In this document: in pieces, positions 36,248-44,916 of the stretch
How positions within the stretch are numbered: position 1 is the first letter of the stretch
How the letters are laid out: the number at the start of each line of letters is the position of its first letter
Origin: Brasilonema sennae CENA114
Lineage (GTDB): Bacteria; Cyanobacteriota; Cyanobacteriia; Cyanobacteriales; Nostocaceae
Assembly (NCBI RefSeq): GCF_006968745.1
Contig: NZ_CP030118.1
Location: forward strand, 6,282,284-6,346,283
Length of the DNA: 64,000 nucleotides
Direction: 5' to 3'
The notes under the pieces: model-generated
What the model was told of the DNA's origin: nothing
What the model saw: only the letters and a program-made list of their open reading frames with translations
Database searches by the model: none
Program-made: the position numbers and the translations under genes

Positions 36248-36427
36248 AAAAATTTTGGTTCGGTAGGAAATAGAAAACGCTTGACAGTGCCAAGCCCTGG
36301 ACTATACAAACAACATTGTATACAAGTATCTAAAAGGTAACTATGAAAGCATCACCAAAAATGATTGTTTATGGATAAGTTTGAGAGGGGTACATATGAA
36401 ATCATTGAGTGCGGCGAGTGATGGAGT

Positions 36428-36862
36428 TCATTTTTTCCTTCTGTCCCTTTCTCTCTCTCTAATCTCTCTAAATATTCTTTCATTCATCTTTTCAAATTCC
36501 GTTTGTCCGTTTTCAAATTTTCTTTGTCTTTCAGATTCTGAACTATTTAGAAGTTGATAACATCTACTATCTAATGTCCTAGTTACAGTTGAGTTCAGAT
36601 TGTTGTAAGGGCTATCGTCGTAACCCTCTTTAAACCCACGAGCAAATTCACCACCTACTACACGCGGACGATACTTTTCCCTTTTCTGAGCACTTTCAAC
36701 TCCCTGGCGATAACCGTCGCTATAAGCTTCAGAGTGATTTGCAGGGTCATCGTCCTTTGAAGGAGTCCAGCAATTAGCTTGGGCTTGGGCTTTTTCTTTA
36801 TATAAAATGAATGTACTTCCAATAGTGAGAATGATTAGAGTGCTAGCAATTATTCTTTTCAT
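36428..36862 (-). CDS. Hypothetical exported protein
   Basis: This protein is not recognised. The open frame runs up to 36991, but the upstream 43 residues look non-coding (Arg-rich, low quality). The ATG at 36862 gives 144 residues beginning MKRIIASTLIILTIGSTFI, a good signal peptide with a likely cut after AQAQA. The mature part has NHSEAYSDGYRQGVESA and FARGFKEGYDD, two short Gly/Tyr repeats of the G-Y-R-x-G type, and a charged C-terminus (RIFREIRERERDRRKK). It is probably periplasmic. It is divergent from the OmpR-type regulator at 37128. Confidence 0.6.
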   Translation of the reverse strand: MKRIIASTLIILTIGSTFILYKEKAQAQANCWTPSKDDDPANHSEAYSDGYRQGVESAQKREKYRPRVVGGEFARGFKEGYDDSPYNNLNSTVTRTLDSRCYQLLNSSESERQRKFENGQTEFEKMNERIFREIRERERDRRKK

Positions 36863-37054
36863 TTTTAAGGAATTAACTAACAGAGTTCTTTCATTATTTA
36901 TAGGGGTGAATGAATTTGCTTTATGCATTTCCTGTTGCTCTGTTGCCCGTGCTGCCCAGTCGCGTCCCCTACGCTTACGAGTTGAACACACAGGGGCGGA
37001 TAGCTTGATTGCCGATTAGCCAGCACCTCACAATGACAGCCCACCTTGTATTTG

Positions 37055-37072
37055 AATTACACTTTTGTAATT
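37055..37072. promoter_or_regulatory. Inverted repeat, candidate operator upstream of the response regulator
   Basis: AATTACA-CTTT-TGTAATT (7-4-7) lies 55 bp before the GTG start at 37128 and is the twin of 35611-35628. Autoregulation by the response regulator and co-control of the MacA/MacB operon is the simplest reading, but the protein that binds is not known. Confidence 0.5.
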
Positions 37073-37127
37073 TGAGTGAAACGGTAATAAATCTAGAATG
37101 GAGCAATAGGTCGAGTAATGAATAGTT

Positions 37128-37808
37128 GTGAAAGTTCTGTTTGTCGAAGACGAAACAAAAATTGCTAACTTTGTCCAGGCTGGACTGAAGGAGCAGGGAT
37201 TTGTCGTAGACTACTGCGACAACGGTGATGAAGGTTATCTGCGAGCATTAGACAATGAATATGATGTGATTGTGCTCGACATCATGGTACCAGGGAAAGA
37301 TGGACTATGGATTCTCAAACAACTGCGGCGTTCAGGTCGAAATGTTCCTGTGATTTTGTTGACGGCTCGCAATGAATTGGATGATCGCCTGGAAGGACTG
37401 AATTTGGGAGCTGATGACTACATTGCTAAACCGTTTTTTGTGGAAGAATTAGCGGCTCGAATTCATGCGGTTGTCCGACAGAGTGTGGGTACTCGTCAAA
37501 ATCTCCTTTCGGTTGGCTCGCTCAAGCTTGATCGCATCACGCGAGAAGTCACTTGCAATCAACAAGCAATAGAATTGAGCAGCCGCGAGTTTAATCTTTT
37601 GGAGTATCTCATGCGTTCTCCCGGACGGGTTTTTACTCGTACCCAAATCCTAGAACACGTTTGGGGTTACGACTTTAATGCCAACACCAATGTCGTAGAT
37701 GTTTGTATTCAGCGCATTCGTAAAAAAATTGACTCGATTGATCGAGCAAATTGGATTGAAAGCATTCGAGGGGTTGGATACCGATTTTGCAAGCCGAATC
37801 TAATATGA
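37128..37808 (+). CDS. OmpR/PhoB-family response regulator
   Basis: This 226-residue two-component regulator has a receiver domain with the acidic pair E7/D8 (VEDE), the phosphorylated Asp in VLDIMVPGKDG (about D51), the conserved Thr in LLTAR and Lys in YIAKPF. The C-terminal winged helix (about 125-222) ends RIRKKIDSIDRANWIESIRGVGYRF, typical of the copper/metal-response branch (RppA/CopR-like). Translation starts at GTG (37128). The kinase gene follows with a 4-base overlap, so the two are translationally coupled. A twin inverted repeat upstream links it to the MacA-like operon. Confidence 0.95.
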   Translation: MKVLFVEDETKIANFVQAGLKEQGFVVDYCDNGDEGYLRALDNEYDVIVLDIMVPGKDGLWILKQLRRSGRNVPVILLTARNELDDRLEGLNLGADDYIAKPFFVEELAARIHAVVRQSVGTRQNLLSVGSLKLDRITREVTCNQQAIELSSREFNLLEYLMRSPGRVFTRTQILEHVWGYDFNANTNVVDVCIQRIRKKIDSIDRANWIESIRGVGYRFCKPNLI

Positions 37809-39259
37809 GACTCCGTTCGTTTCGACTCCGGACTGCTTTGTCGTGTGCAGCTTTGGCTGGAAGCGCATTAGTAGGGTTTGGTGCAGTCTCCTGGTTCCAG
37901 ATTTACAATGCTCAAATCAATCGCTTGGATGCACAACTGTTCAATCAGTTACTGCGGGGAACTCGTTCAGCCCAGCGAGAGCGATTGCAGTTCTTCGGAG
38001 ATTCATTACCTTATGCCTTCGGAACAAATACGAAAATCCCTATCGCTGTGCTGGTGCGAGATGCAAACGGCAACATACTTTATCAATCCGACGAAGTGCC
38101 CACCGATAAGGAAGTGAATCGTCTGTTGCTTAAGCGTCTTCAATTGGCTCCATTGCCACCGCCTCCTAAGCGTGAACCACCGCCAAAACTCTCCAATACA
38201 AATCCCGCCGTTGCATCACCGTTTCTTCGCCCACCCGCACCTCGATTTGTCACACTCGCGACGCCAACAGGAACTTGGCGGATTGGGGCAGTTAAATTTT
38301 CCAATGTTCACGTTGCGATCGCCGTTAGTCTGCAAGCCGTCAATCAAGAGATGGGTACCATTCGCAATATCTTCCTTGTCTCAATTTCGGGAGCACTTTT
38401 GCTAGTTGCTTTTGGGGCATGGGCGGTTTCTGGTGGTGCCTTGCGTCCCATCCGGCAATTAACGGGTGTCATTCAACAGGTGACTGTGAAAGGGCTAGAT
38501 CAGCGAATTCCGATTGGGACAACGGATGTTGAATTTGTCGAATTGATTCAGGTGTTTAACCAAATGCTGGAACGCCTGGAACGCAGTTTTACACAAGCCT
38601 CCCGCTTCAGTGCTGACGCAGCTCACGAGTTGAAAACCCCACTGACAATTCTGCAAGGCGAACTGGAACGAACACTGCAACAGGTTGACTCTGGAAGTGA
38701 AGTGCAACAGCGCTTGAGTAATTTGTTGGATGAAGTGCGTCGTCTGAGTGGTATTACGCGGAAACTCTTGCTGCTGTCTCTGGCAGATGCAGGACAAATG
38801 AAGTTGTTTCTGGTTGAGGTGGATATGTCTGAGTTGCTCATGGAGATGTTAGAAGATTTGGAACTGCTGGCTCCCCATCTGAGTGTGCAAACTGATATTA
38901 GTGATGGGTTGAGGGTACAGGGCGATCACGATCTCCTGATTCAAGTTCTGCAAAACCTCTTCAGCAATGCCATCAAATATAATCTCGCCAACGGTTGGAT
39001 ACACATTAATGCAAAGAAAACTCAAACAACTCTCCATATTACGATCGCCAATGCTTCAAAAGAGATTTCGGTGGGCGATCGCTCGCGCATTTTTGATCGC
39101 TTCCATCGCGGTGATCCAGCTCGAACCCGCAAGGTAGAAGGAATTGGACTGGGACTCAGCTTAGCCCGTGAAATTGCTCGGGCGCATCGTGGCGATCTCA
39201 CCCTTGATTCTACATCGGATGGGCAGACGGCGTTTAGCCTCACTTTGCCGATGACGTGA
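37805..39259 (+). CDS. Sensor histidine kinase partner of the OmpR-type regulator
   Basis: The ATG at 37805 overlaps the regulator's stop (ATGA) and gives 484 residues; the longer frame from 37787 is less likely. TM1 is at about 13-32 (ALSCAALAGSALVGFGAVSWF). A periplasmic sensor of about 160 residues follows, with a Pro-rich stretch (PPPPKREPPPK). TM2 (IFLVSISGALLLVAFGAWAV) and a HAMP domain come next. The HisKA box is ADAAHELKTPLTILQGELE with the phospho-His. HATPase boxes are NLFSNAIKYN, the F-box region FDRFHRGDPAR and GLGLSLAREIA; the usual DxGxG G1 box is degenerate (NASKEISVGDRSRIF). The plan resembles cyanobacterial RppB/CopS-type kinases. The signal is unknown. Confidence 0.93.
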   Translation: MRLRSFRLRTALSCAALAGSALVGFGAVSWFQIYNAQINRLDAQLFNQLLRGTRSAQRERLQFFGDSLPYAFGTNTKIPIAVLVRDANGNILYQSDEVPTDKEVNRLLLKRLQLAPLPPPPKREPPPKLSNTNPAVASPFLRPPAPRFVTLATPTGTWRIGAVKFSNVHVAIAVSLQAVNQEMGTIRNIFLVSISGALLLVAFGAWAVSGGALRPIRQLTGVIQQVTVKGLDQRIPIGTTDVEFVELIQVFNQMLERLERSFTQASRFSADAAHELKTPLTILQGELERTLQQVDSGSEVQQRLSNLLDEVRRLSGITRKLLLLSLADAGQMKLFLVEVDMSELLMEMLEDLELLAPHLSVQTDISDGLRVQGDHDLLIQVLQNLFSNAIKYNLANGWIHINAKKTQTTLHITIANASKEISVGDRSRIFDRFHRGDPARTRKVEGIGLGLSLAREIARAHRGDLTLDSTSDGQTAFSLTLPMT

Positions 39260-39691
39260 TTTTATTAAGAATCTTACGGCGAAGAAGAAGTACATCCTGC
39301 TGCATTGAATTTTTGGCGTTGCATAAATGCGGGATGATGGGTACAACCCCATTCTTCCGGTAATGCAGTAACAATTTAATTGAGAGCCTCAGCATTTCTT
39401 TGGATTTAGAAAAACAAAGTGTGCGACGATGCAGCAGCGCGTGGAGGATGCCTCACAAATCAAAAGAAAACACTGTTTCCCTATTAAGCGTTAAGCGTTA
39501 AGCGTGTTTCTTGATATCCAAACTGTAGTTTTTGTAGATGGCAGTTACAATAGCCCGATAAAGTCTCCCTTGTTCTACTTGTGTTACCTAGTTGATCCCA
39601 AAGGTGACTTTATCCAAGCCAGAGTTTTGGTTGGTTGCTATTGCAACAACCAGTGGTTTATATGATAATTTTGCTTTCTCCAATTTGTTAT
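39260..39691. other. Gap without recognised genes
   Basis: GTTAAGC repeats lie at 39486-39504. A plus-strand stretch at about 39558-39664 reads LFYLCYLVDPKGDFIQARVL without a start and may be a gene remnant. Nothing else is supported. Confidence 0.5.
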
Positions 39692-40162
39692 CTAGTTCAA
39701 TCGCAGAGTACATTCCAAAATAAATTTTTGATTGACTTGAGAATAAGGTTGAATTTCTAAAGCACGGTGAAATGCCCTGATCGCTTCAACATACTCTCCC
39801 ATTGCGCTATAACACAAGCCCATACCGTGAAGTGCGCCGAAATGTATTGGATTGAGCTTGACGACCATTTGACAATCTGCTAGTGACTTTCGATATTCGC
39901 AGTTGCTATAGTAAAGAAAAGCACGGCGATTCCAAGCTTCGGCAAAATCTGGTTGGTTGTTAATAAGTTCTGTCAGCACAGCTTCAGCTTCCGTAATTTT
40001 TCCAGAATCTATTAACCTTTGACTGCGTTCAATAATTTCCAGTCCATGAACTCCCTTTTGCTGAAACCAAATACGCCAGATTTTCCTGGTTGCTTGTTCC
40101 CGGACTGTTTCATCCGGATTTTTCAAATCTTTAAGTAAGGAATTGATAAGTAAAGAATCCAT
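39692..40162 (-). CDS. TPR-repeat protein
   Basis: This 156-residue protein is built of tetratricopeptide repeats. Residues 55-85 (AEAVLTELINNQPDFAEAWNRRAFLYY), 86-118 (SLADCQMVVKLNPIHFGALHGMG) and 119-150 (YVEAIRAFHRALEIQPYSQ) are successive TPR units with the usual W/L/G/Y/A/P pattern. The N-terminus (LLKDLKNPDETVREQATRKIWRIW) resembles a HEAT-like helical pair. It lacks a signal peptide, so it should be cytoplasmic and act as a protein-binding scaffold. It is divergent from the URC cluster. The partner is unknown. Confidence 0.85.
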   Translation of the reverse strand: MDSLLINSLLKDLKNPDETVREQATRKIWRIWFQQKGVHGLEIIERSQRLIDSGKITEAEAVLTELINNQPDFAEAWNRRAFLYYSNCEYRKSLADCQMVVKLNPIHFGALHGMGLCYSAMGEYVEAIRAFHRALEIQPYSQVNQKFILECTLRLN

Positions 40163-40498
40163 GAATTCAAGATCGTTAGTTGATAGTTGTTCTGGATCAA
40201 ATTTCGCATATTCTCATCTTAGAAGTCACTAAGAAGTATTGAGTACTGAGTAAAATATGAATAATGAAAAAAGAATACTCAGCATTCATTGTTCAAAACT
40301 TAAGACTGTTGAATAAAAAATAGCAAATTCATTACTGTTTTCTGTAGTCTAGAATACGATTAAGATCTAACTCAATATTTAAAGTCATTGTTTATAGTCA
40401 TTGGTATGTCATACTTTTACAAGCCATAACTCGTGATAATTGTAGAGGAAGGGTAAATGACTAAGAATTTATAAAAAGTAAGAGAAAAAGAAACGACT
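40163..40498. other. Divergent promoter region before the URC cluster
   Basis: No gene is seen. AGTCATTG occurs twice (40382 and 40398), followed by ATGTCATA, which could be operator half-sites for control of pyrimidine use. AAAAGTAAGAGAAAAAG precedes the ATG at 40499. Confidence 0.4.
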
Positions 40499-41758
40499 AT
40501 GCCAAACCAAAAAAGCGTTTCCGGGCATATTGTTCTCACTTCGCATCCCAGTCGGTTTGGTCCCAAACCGATTTCTATTCAATGGGGAGCAGCCGATCCA
40601 ATGCAACGTGGTCCAGTCATTGCTACACTAACTAAGCAGGGACACCGTAACGTAATTGGCACTCACTCTGGTGGTTATGCGATTTACCGTGCCTTAGCGG
40701 TGGCTAGCGGAGCTCTTCAGTCAGATCACAGGGCAGACCTTACTAATACATCTCCAGTAGAATATATTGGACCACATCCCAGTTGGGCTGATCCAGAGAA
40801 AATTGTCTCGCTTGATCCGTTTGGGGCGACGGTTGGTGAGGCATTTGCATCATATTACACACAAGGATATGACATTCGTCCCACAATCGCTATCACAAAG
40901 GCGCACATCAACATACCGGAATTACAAGAGGCGGTGACAGCAGGACGCTTACAGGTTGATGGCAAAATTATGAAAGCTGGTGGCGATTTAGTAGTGACGA
41001 AAGCTGCAATTGAGCCAGTATGGTACTTACCAGGAATTGCCAAACGATTCAACATCACAGAAGGGGAGTTACGCCGCGCTTTATTTGAACAAACTGGAGG
41101 GATGTTCCCAGAATTAGTGACACGACCTGATTTAGAGGTGTTTTTGCCTCCAATCGGAGGCATTACTGTGTATATCGTTGGGGATGTAGCGGCTATTAGT
41201 GATCCTCAGAAGCCTTTGGCACTGCGAGTACATGATGAATGTAATGGTTCTGATGTTTTCGGATCAGATATTTGCACTTGTCGTCCTTATCTGGTACATG
41301 GAATTGAAGTTTGCGTACAAACCGCACAACAGGGGGGCGTAGGTGTTATTGTTTACTGTCGTAAGGAGGGGCGTGCTTTGGGAGAAGTGACGAAATTCCT
41401 GGTTTACAATGCCCGTAAGCGTCAAGAAGGAGGCGATCGCGCTGATGCCTACTTTACCCGCACTGAGTGTGTGGCTGGCGTGGAAGATATGCGGTTCCAA
41501 GAACTGATGCCCGATGTGTTGCATTGGTTGGGCATTACCCGTATTGACCGTATGGTATCAATGAGTAATATGAAGTACAACGCCATTGTTCAGTCAGGAA
41601 TTGAGATTGTGGAACGAATACCAATTCCAGAAGAGTTGATTCCTGAAGATGCGCGGGTGGAGATAGAGGCGAAAAAGGCTGCTGGTTATTATACAACAGC
41701 AGAGGTGTTAGACTCCGATAGTTTGAGCGATGTTAAGGGGCGTTCTTTAGCAGATTGA
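40499..41758 (+). CDS. GTP cyclohydrolase II-like protein, URC1-type
   Basis: This 419-residue RibA-superfamily enzyme has an extra N-terminal domain of about 190 residues (HIVLTSHPSRFGPKPISIQWG, GPHPSWADPEKIVSLDPFG, read in parts). The C-terminal GTP cyclohydrolase II domain shows ALRVHDECNGSDVFGSDICTCRP, whose three cysteines bind zinc, then VIVYCRKEGRALGEVTKF and a Tyr/Arg-containing active-site region. It is followed by a URC4 (DUF1688) gene and a uracil phosphoribosyltransferase gene. That trio is the known set of the URC uracil-degradation route, in which the URC1 protein acts on a ribotide formed from uracil. It is therefore more likely URC1 than the riboflavin enzyme. Confidence 0.9.
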   Translation: MPNQKSVSGHIVLTSHPSRFGPKPISIQWGAADPMQRGPVIATLTKQGHRNVIGTHSGGYAIYRALAVASGALQSDHRADLTNTSPVEYIGPHPSWADPEKIVSLDPFGATVGEAFASYYTQGYDIRPTIAITKAHINIPELQEAVTAGRLQVDGKIMKAGGDLVVTKAAIEPVWYLPGIAKRFNITEGELRRALFEQTGGMFPELVTRPDLEVFLPPIGGITVYIVGDVAAISDPQKPLALRVHDECNGSDVFGSDICTCRPYLVHGIEVCVQTAQQGGVGVIVYCRKEGRALGEVTKFLVYNARKRQEGGDRADAYFTRTECVAGVEDMRFQELMPDVLHWLGITRIDRMVSMSNMKYNAIVQSGIEIVERIPIPEELIPEDARVEIEAKKAAGYYTTAEVLDSDSLSDVKGRSLAD

Positions 41759-41852
41759 GTTTCAGCAGATAAGAAGACAAGGGGAAGGAGAGAGGGAGGG
41801 AAACTTCTCTCACTCCTGTTATGGCGTGTCTGAATATTAGGAGTGGATCGGA

Positions 41853-43157
41853 ATGGAAATGGAAACCGCAGAGGCGCAGAGTAGCCAGTGCGTTGCGGGG
41901 GTTCCCCCGAGTGTGCAACCTGGCGTAGGGCAGAGGAAAGAGGGGAAGGAGTTGGTTGGTTATTTGCGATCGCCTAGTGCTATCCGAGATCGTTGTGAGC
42001 AGTTGTTTGAGTTGGCCCTTATTGGTGAGTCTCATCACTTTAATTGCGATTTAACGCAGTTGCCAAAAGTGGCGGAGTATGTTATTGATGTGATGCGGGA
42101 ACAGTACCCAGATTTGCAAATTCCTTTTCACAGCCGCTGGCGACATTTTGAGGCTTCCGGTGTACAGCGTCTATCTCAGTTGGATGAGAAGTTGGCGGGA
42201 CTCACGCCTGAAGAGAAAGCTGTTGCTAAGTTTGATTTGGCGATTATCAGTGTTTTATTAGATGCTGGTGCAGGAGAAAGTTGGTATTATCATGAGCGGG
42301 AGACTCAGCTAGATTTTAAGCGTTCTGAAGGTTTGGCTGTTGCCAGTTTTCATATGTTTTGTGACGGAACTTTTTCTAGTGATAGGCAAACAACACCTTT
42401 GCAAGTTGATGCTCAAAAATTGCAAGCCTTAACAGAAAAAGAATTGGCAGATGGGTTTGGTGTGAATGCAAACAATCCCTTGGTGGGGATTGCTGGACGG
42501 TTAAAATTGCTGCAAAAATTGGGTCAAGCCCTACTTTCTTCACCTCATCTATTTGGTAAAGAAAATCCCCGTCCGGGCAATTTGGTAAACTTTTTCATAC
42601 AAAACTCACATAACAAGCAAGTCGCTGCGGCAAATGTGTTAGGTGCTGTTTTAGAAGGGCTAAGTGAGATTTGGTCTGGACGAATTGAGGTTGCTCGAAT
42701 AAATTTAGGAGATACTTGGTTTCATCCACGTGTTAGTGATGATGGCTTAGTCCCATTTCACAAACTCTCTCAGTGGCTAACTTATTCTCTGCTTGAACCT
42801 CTACAAGAACTTGGCTTGGAAATAACTGGTTTGGATGTCCTGACTGGATTAGCAGAATATCGTAATGGGGGATTGTGTCTTGATTTGGGACTTATTAGCC
42901 CTAAACATCCGGAAATTTTGCTGCAGTCTCATTCAGTTGCATCAGAGGTTATCGTTGAATGGCGTGCCCTGACCGTGATACTGTTGGATCGCATCGCCGC
43001 CACAGTACGCGACAAGTTGAGCATGAGTGCTGAAGAACTACCACTAGTAAAAATTCTCCAAGGTGGAACTTGGACAGCTGGACGCAAAATTGCAGCTGAA
43101 CGTAGAAAGGGTGCTGTACCCCCCATACAGATAGAAAGCGACGGTACAGTATTCTAG
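41853..43157 (+). CDS. URC4-type protein (DUF1688)
   Basis: This protein of up to 434 residues belongs to the URC4/Urg3 family, required for uracil degradation by the URC pathway; its exact reaction is not settled. Family segments include YLRSPSAIRDRCEQLF, FHSRWRHFEASG, FDLAIISVLLDAGAGESWYY, FHMFCDGTFSSD, NPLVGIAGRL and VEWRALTVILLDRIA. The first 33 residues (METAEAQSSQCVAGVPPSVQ) are encoded by a dispersed intergenic repeat, so the original start was probably near residue 34, where a TTG at 41952 follows GGGGAAGGAG. The gene lies 94 bp after URC1 on the same strand and 385 bp before the phosphoribosyltransferase gene. Confidence 0.9.
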   Translation: MEMETAEAQSSQCVAGVPPSVQPGVGQRKEGKELVGYLRSPSAIRDRCEQLFELALIGESHHFNCDLTQLPKVAEYVIDVMREQYPDLQIPFHSRWRHFEASGVQRLSQLDEKLAGLTPEEKAVAKFDLAIISVLLDAGAGESWYYHERETQLDFKRSEGLAVASFHMFCDGTFSSDRQTTPLQVDAQKLQALTEKELADGFGVNANNPLVGIAGRLKLLQKLGQALLSSPHLFGKENPRPGNLVNFFIQNSHNKQVAAANVLGAVLEGLSEIWSGRIEVARINLGDTWFHPRVSDDGLVPFHKLSQWLTYSLLEPLQELGLEITGLDVLTGLAEYRNGGLCLDLGLISPKHPEILLQSHSVASEVIVEWRALTVILLDRIAATVRDKLSMSAEELPLVKILQGGTWTAGRKIAAERRKGAVPPIQIESDGTVF

Positions 43158-43255
43158 CTATCAGTAGTCACTAGTTATCAGTCACTGGCTTTGGAAAAAG
43201 CAATGCACATGGACAAAAAGCTAGTGACTCTTGCTTTGTTCAAGTTCACGATTAT

Positions 43256-43380
43256 AGGACTTACCCACGCGTTACTTTAGAAAATCTGGTTGCGATTCGT
43301 ACCAGTCCCTACAACCGCACGGCTGCGTCGTTCGGTTGGATCGCTATGGACTATTGTTACGTTGTTCGTGGGTAAGTCCT
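43256..43380. mobile_element. MITE-like element, 125 bp
   Basis: AGGACTTACCCACG at 43256-43269 is the exact inverse of CGTGGGTAAGTCCT at 43367-43380. The inside codes for nothing. It splits the URC4-upp intergenic region. The end sequence GGACTTAC also occurs beside the element at 44335, a hint of related transposase ends. No target duplication was seen. Confidence 0.75.
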
Positions 43381-43542
43381 GAATTCATTTTTTGTGCTTC
43401 CTGTGGAGGAACTGCAACGTGAGTGCATGCCGAAGGGCGTATTTTGAATTTTGCGAGGTGAGTGATATCTTCTGCCTCTTATGAGGCACACATTTTGCCT
43501 GTCAAGTTCTTTTTGGTTGGGATAATAAAACATTTAAGACAT

Positions 43543-44178
43543 ATGCACAGTCAAGTTAAAGTCATCGAGCATCCATTGATTCAACACAAACTCACACTGA
43601 TGCGTAAAGCAGAAACAACTACGACGACATTTCGAGTCCTTCTCAAAGAAATTAGCCTGCTGTTGACGTATGAAATAACACGAGATTTGCCTCTGAAATA
43701 TGAACAGATTAAAACTCCTCTCGCACCAATGAATGCCCCAGTCATTGCTTTGGATAAAAAACTGGTGATTGTTTCCATCCAACGAGCAGGACAAGGGATT
43801 TTGGATGGAATACTCGAACTTATACCATCAGCAACAGTAGGACACATTGGATTGTACCGTGACCCTAAAACCCTCATTCCCGTTGAGTATTATTTTAAGG
43901 TTCCTCAGGATATAGATCAGCGAGATGTACTAGTGGTTGATCCAATGCTAGCAACTGGTAACTCAGCTGTCGCAGCAGTTGAACGAGTTAAATCAACGAA
44001 TCCAATGTCGATTAAGTTTCTTTGCATACTTGCTGCACCAGAAGGTATTGAGCATTTCACCGAAGTCCACCCAGATATACCTCTTTACACTACGGCTATT
44101 GATGACCATTTAGATGAAAATGGTTACATTATTCCAGGATTGGGAGATGCAGGGGATAGGTTGTTTGGGACAATATAA
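43543..44178 (+). CDS. upp: Uracil phosphoribosyltransferase
   Basis: This enzyme makes UMP from uracil and PRPP. The start at 43543 (MHSQVKVIEHPLIQHKL) gives 211 residues and matches family N-termini; a GTG at 43462 with a fair ribosome site would add 27 residues of no family similarity. Motifs are TRDLPL, VSIQRAGQGILDGILELIPSA, YRDPKT, the PRPP-binding VLVVDPMLATGNSA and the uracil-binding end (YTTAIDDHLDENGYIIPGLG). As part of a URC cluster its product would feed the URC degradation steps as well as salvage. A MITE lies upstream, so it may have its own promoter. Confidence 0.94.
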   Translation: MHSQVKVIEHPLIQHKLTLMRKAETTTTTFRVLLKEISLLLTYEITRDLPLKYEQIKTPLAPMNAPVIALDKKLVIVSIQRAGQGILDGILELIPSATVGHIGLYRDPKTLIPVEYYFKVPQDIDQRDVLVVDPMLATGNSAVAAVERVKSTNPMSIKFLCILAAPEGIEHFTEVHPDIPLYTTAIDDHLDENGYIIPGLGDAGDRLFGTI

Positions 44179-44334
44179 TAACGTACATTAAATTTATGTA
44201 ATTTTCTGGGGAAAGGAAGGTAAAAAATAAAATTTATAACGAAAAATATTATTTTTTCCTTTTCCTTCTTCAGTGATTGGCAAAATTTTTACTTTGCAAA
44301 TCGTACCTCAATCTAAAATAACCAGGACTTACGC

Positions 44335-44579
44335 AAGCAGGGCTGTTTCATTCGCTCAGGTAAGGATTTTGTCAAGAGTATAAGCCAGAAAATTTAGGAA
44401 ATTGGTAATCAAAAATTACTGCTTTAACGAGTAAACTTAAGTGCGATCGCCCCCTTGGGGCGACTCCTCCGGAGGAGTATCGCCAGACTCATGAGCAAAT
44501 CAAATTTTTTCACCACTTGATTTTTTTGGCTGATACGCTTGTAAATCACAGTCTTTTAGGGAATGAAACAGCCCTGCTT
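44335..44579. mobile_element. MITE-like element, 245 bp
   Basis: A 19-bp perfect inverted repeat bounds it: AAGCAGGGCTGTTTCATTC at 44335-44353 and its complement at 44561-44579. Inside is a GCGATCGCCCCC stretch and GACTCCTCCGGAGGAGT (44461-44477), with no coding frame. Its right end overlaps the stop codon of the neighbouring lipoprotein gene (TAA at 44578-44580), so insertion there probably set the present C-terminus. Confidence 0.8.
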
Positions 44580-44856
44580 AAGCGCCAAGGCACCTGTATC
44601 GAGCCGTGTTCTGGTAAAGCTTGTTGGCTGGAAGGAACGTGCTGGACAGTACGCCCCTCAACTGTGCTCTTTCCCCATCGCATCTCGCATTAGCAAGGAT
44701 CTGACAGGCACCTACGTCGTAAGCAACAGTGCTCGTGCAGGTGACCGTGATATCCCGCGCTTCTCGATCGCTGCCCTCAGCCGACGCTGGACATCCGCCC
44801 AGCGCTAAGCCTGCGATCGCCAAAGACATTAAAAGAAATCGATTTTCATTCAGCAT
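44578..44856 (-). CDS. Small putative lipoprotein
   Basis: This 92-residue protein is not recognised. The N-terminus MLNENRFLLMSLAIAGLALGGC is a lipoprotein signal peptide with lipobox LGGC, so the mature protein should be a membrane-anchored lipoprotein of about 70 residues with four further cysteines (VTCTST, GACQI, ARCDG, RYRCL), probably paired as disulfides. AGGAG seven bases before the ATG is a good ribosome site. GC content is higher than in cyanobacterial neighbours and like the S9 peptidase gene upstream, suggesting joint acquisition. The stop is supplied by the edge of a MITE, so a few C-terminal residues may be lost. Confidence 0.65.
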   Translation of the reverse strand: MLNENRFLLMSLAIAGLALGGCPASAEGSDREARDITVTCTSTVAYDVGACQILANARCDGERAQLRGVLSSTFLPANKLYQNTARYRCLGA

Positions 44857-44916
44857 GTGGATCTCCTATGTTGTTTCATCCCCGTTGGTTGGGGTGTTCT
44901 GTTGTCGTGTTCCGAT

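Noticed and set aside
40499..41758. Riboflavin-pathway RibA
   Set aside because: The extra N-terminal domain and the URC4 and upp neighbours point to URC1; not fully excluded without the rest of the genome.
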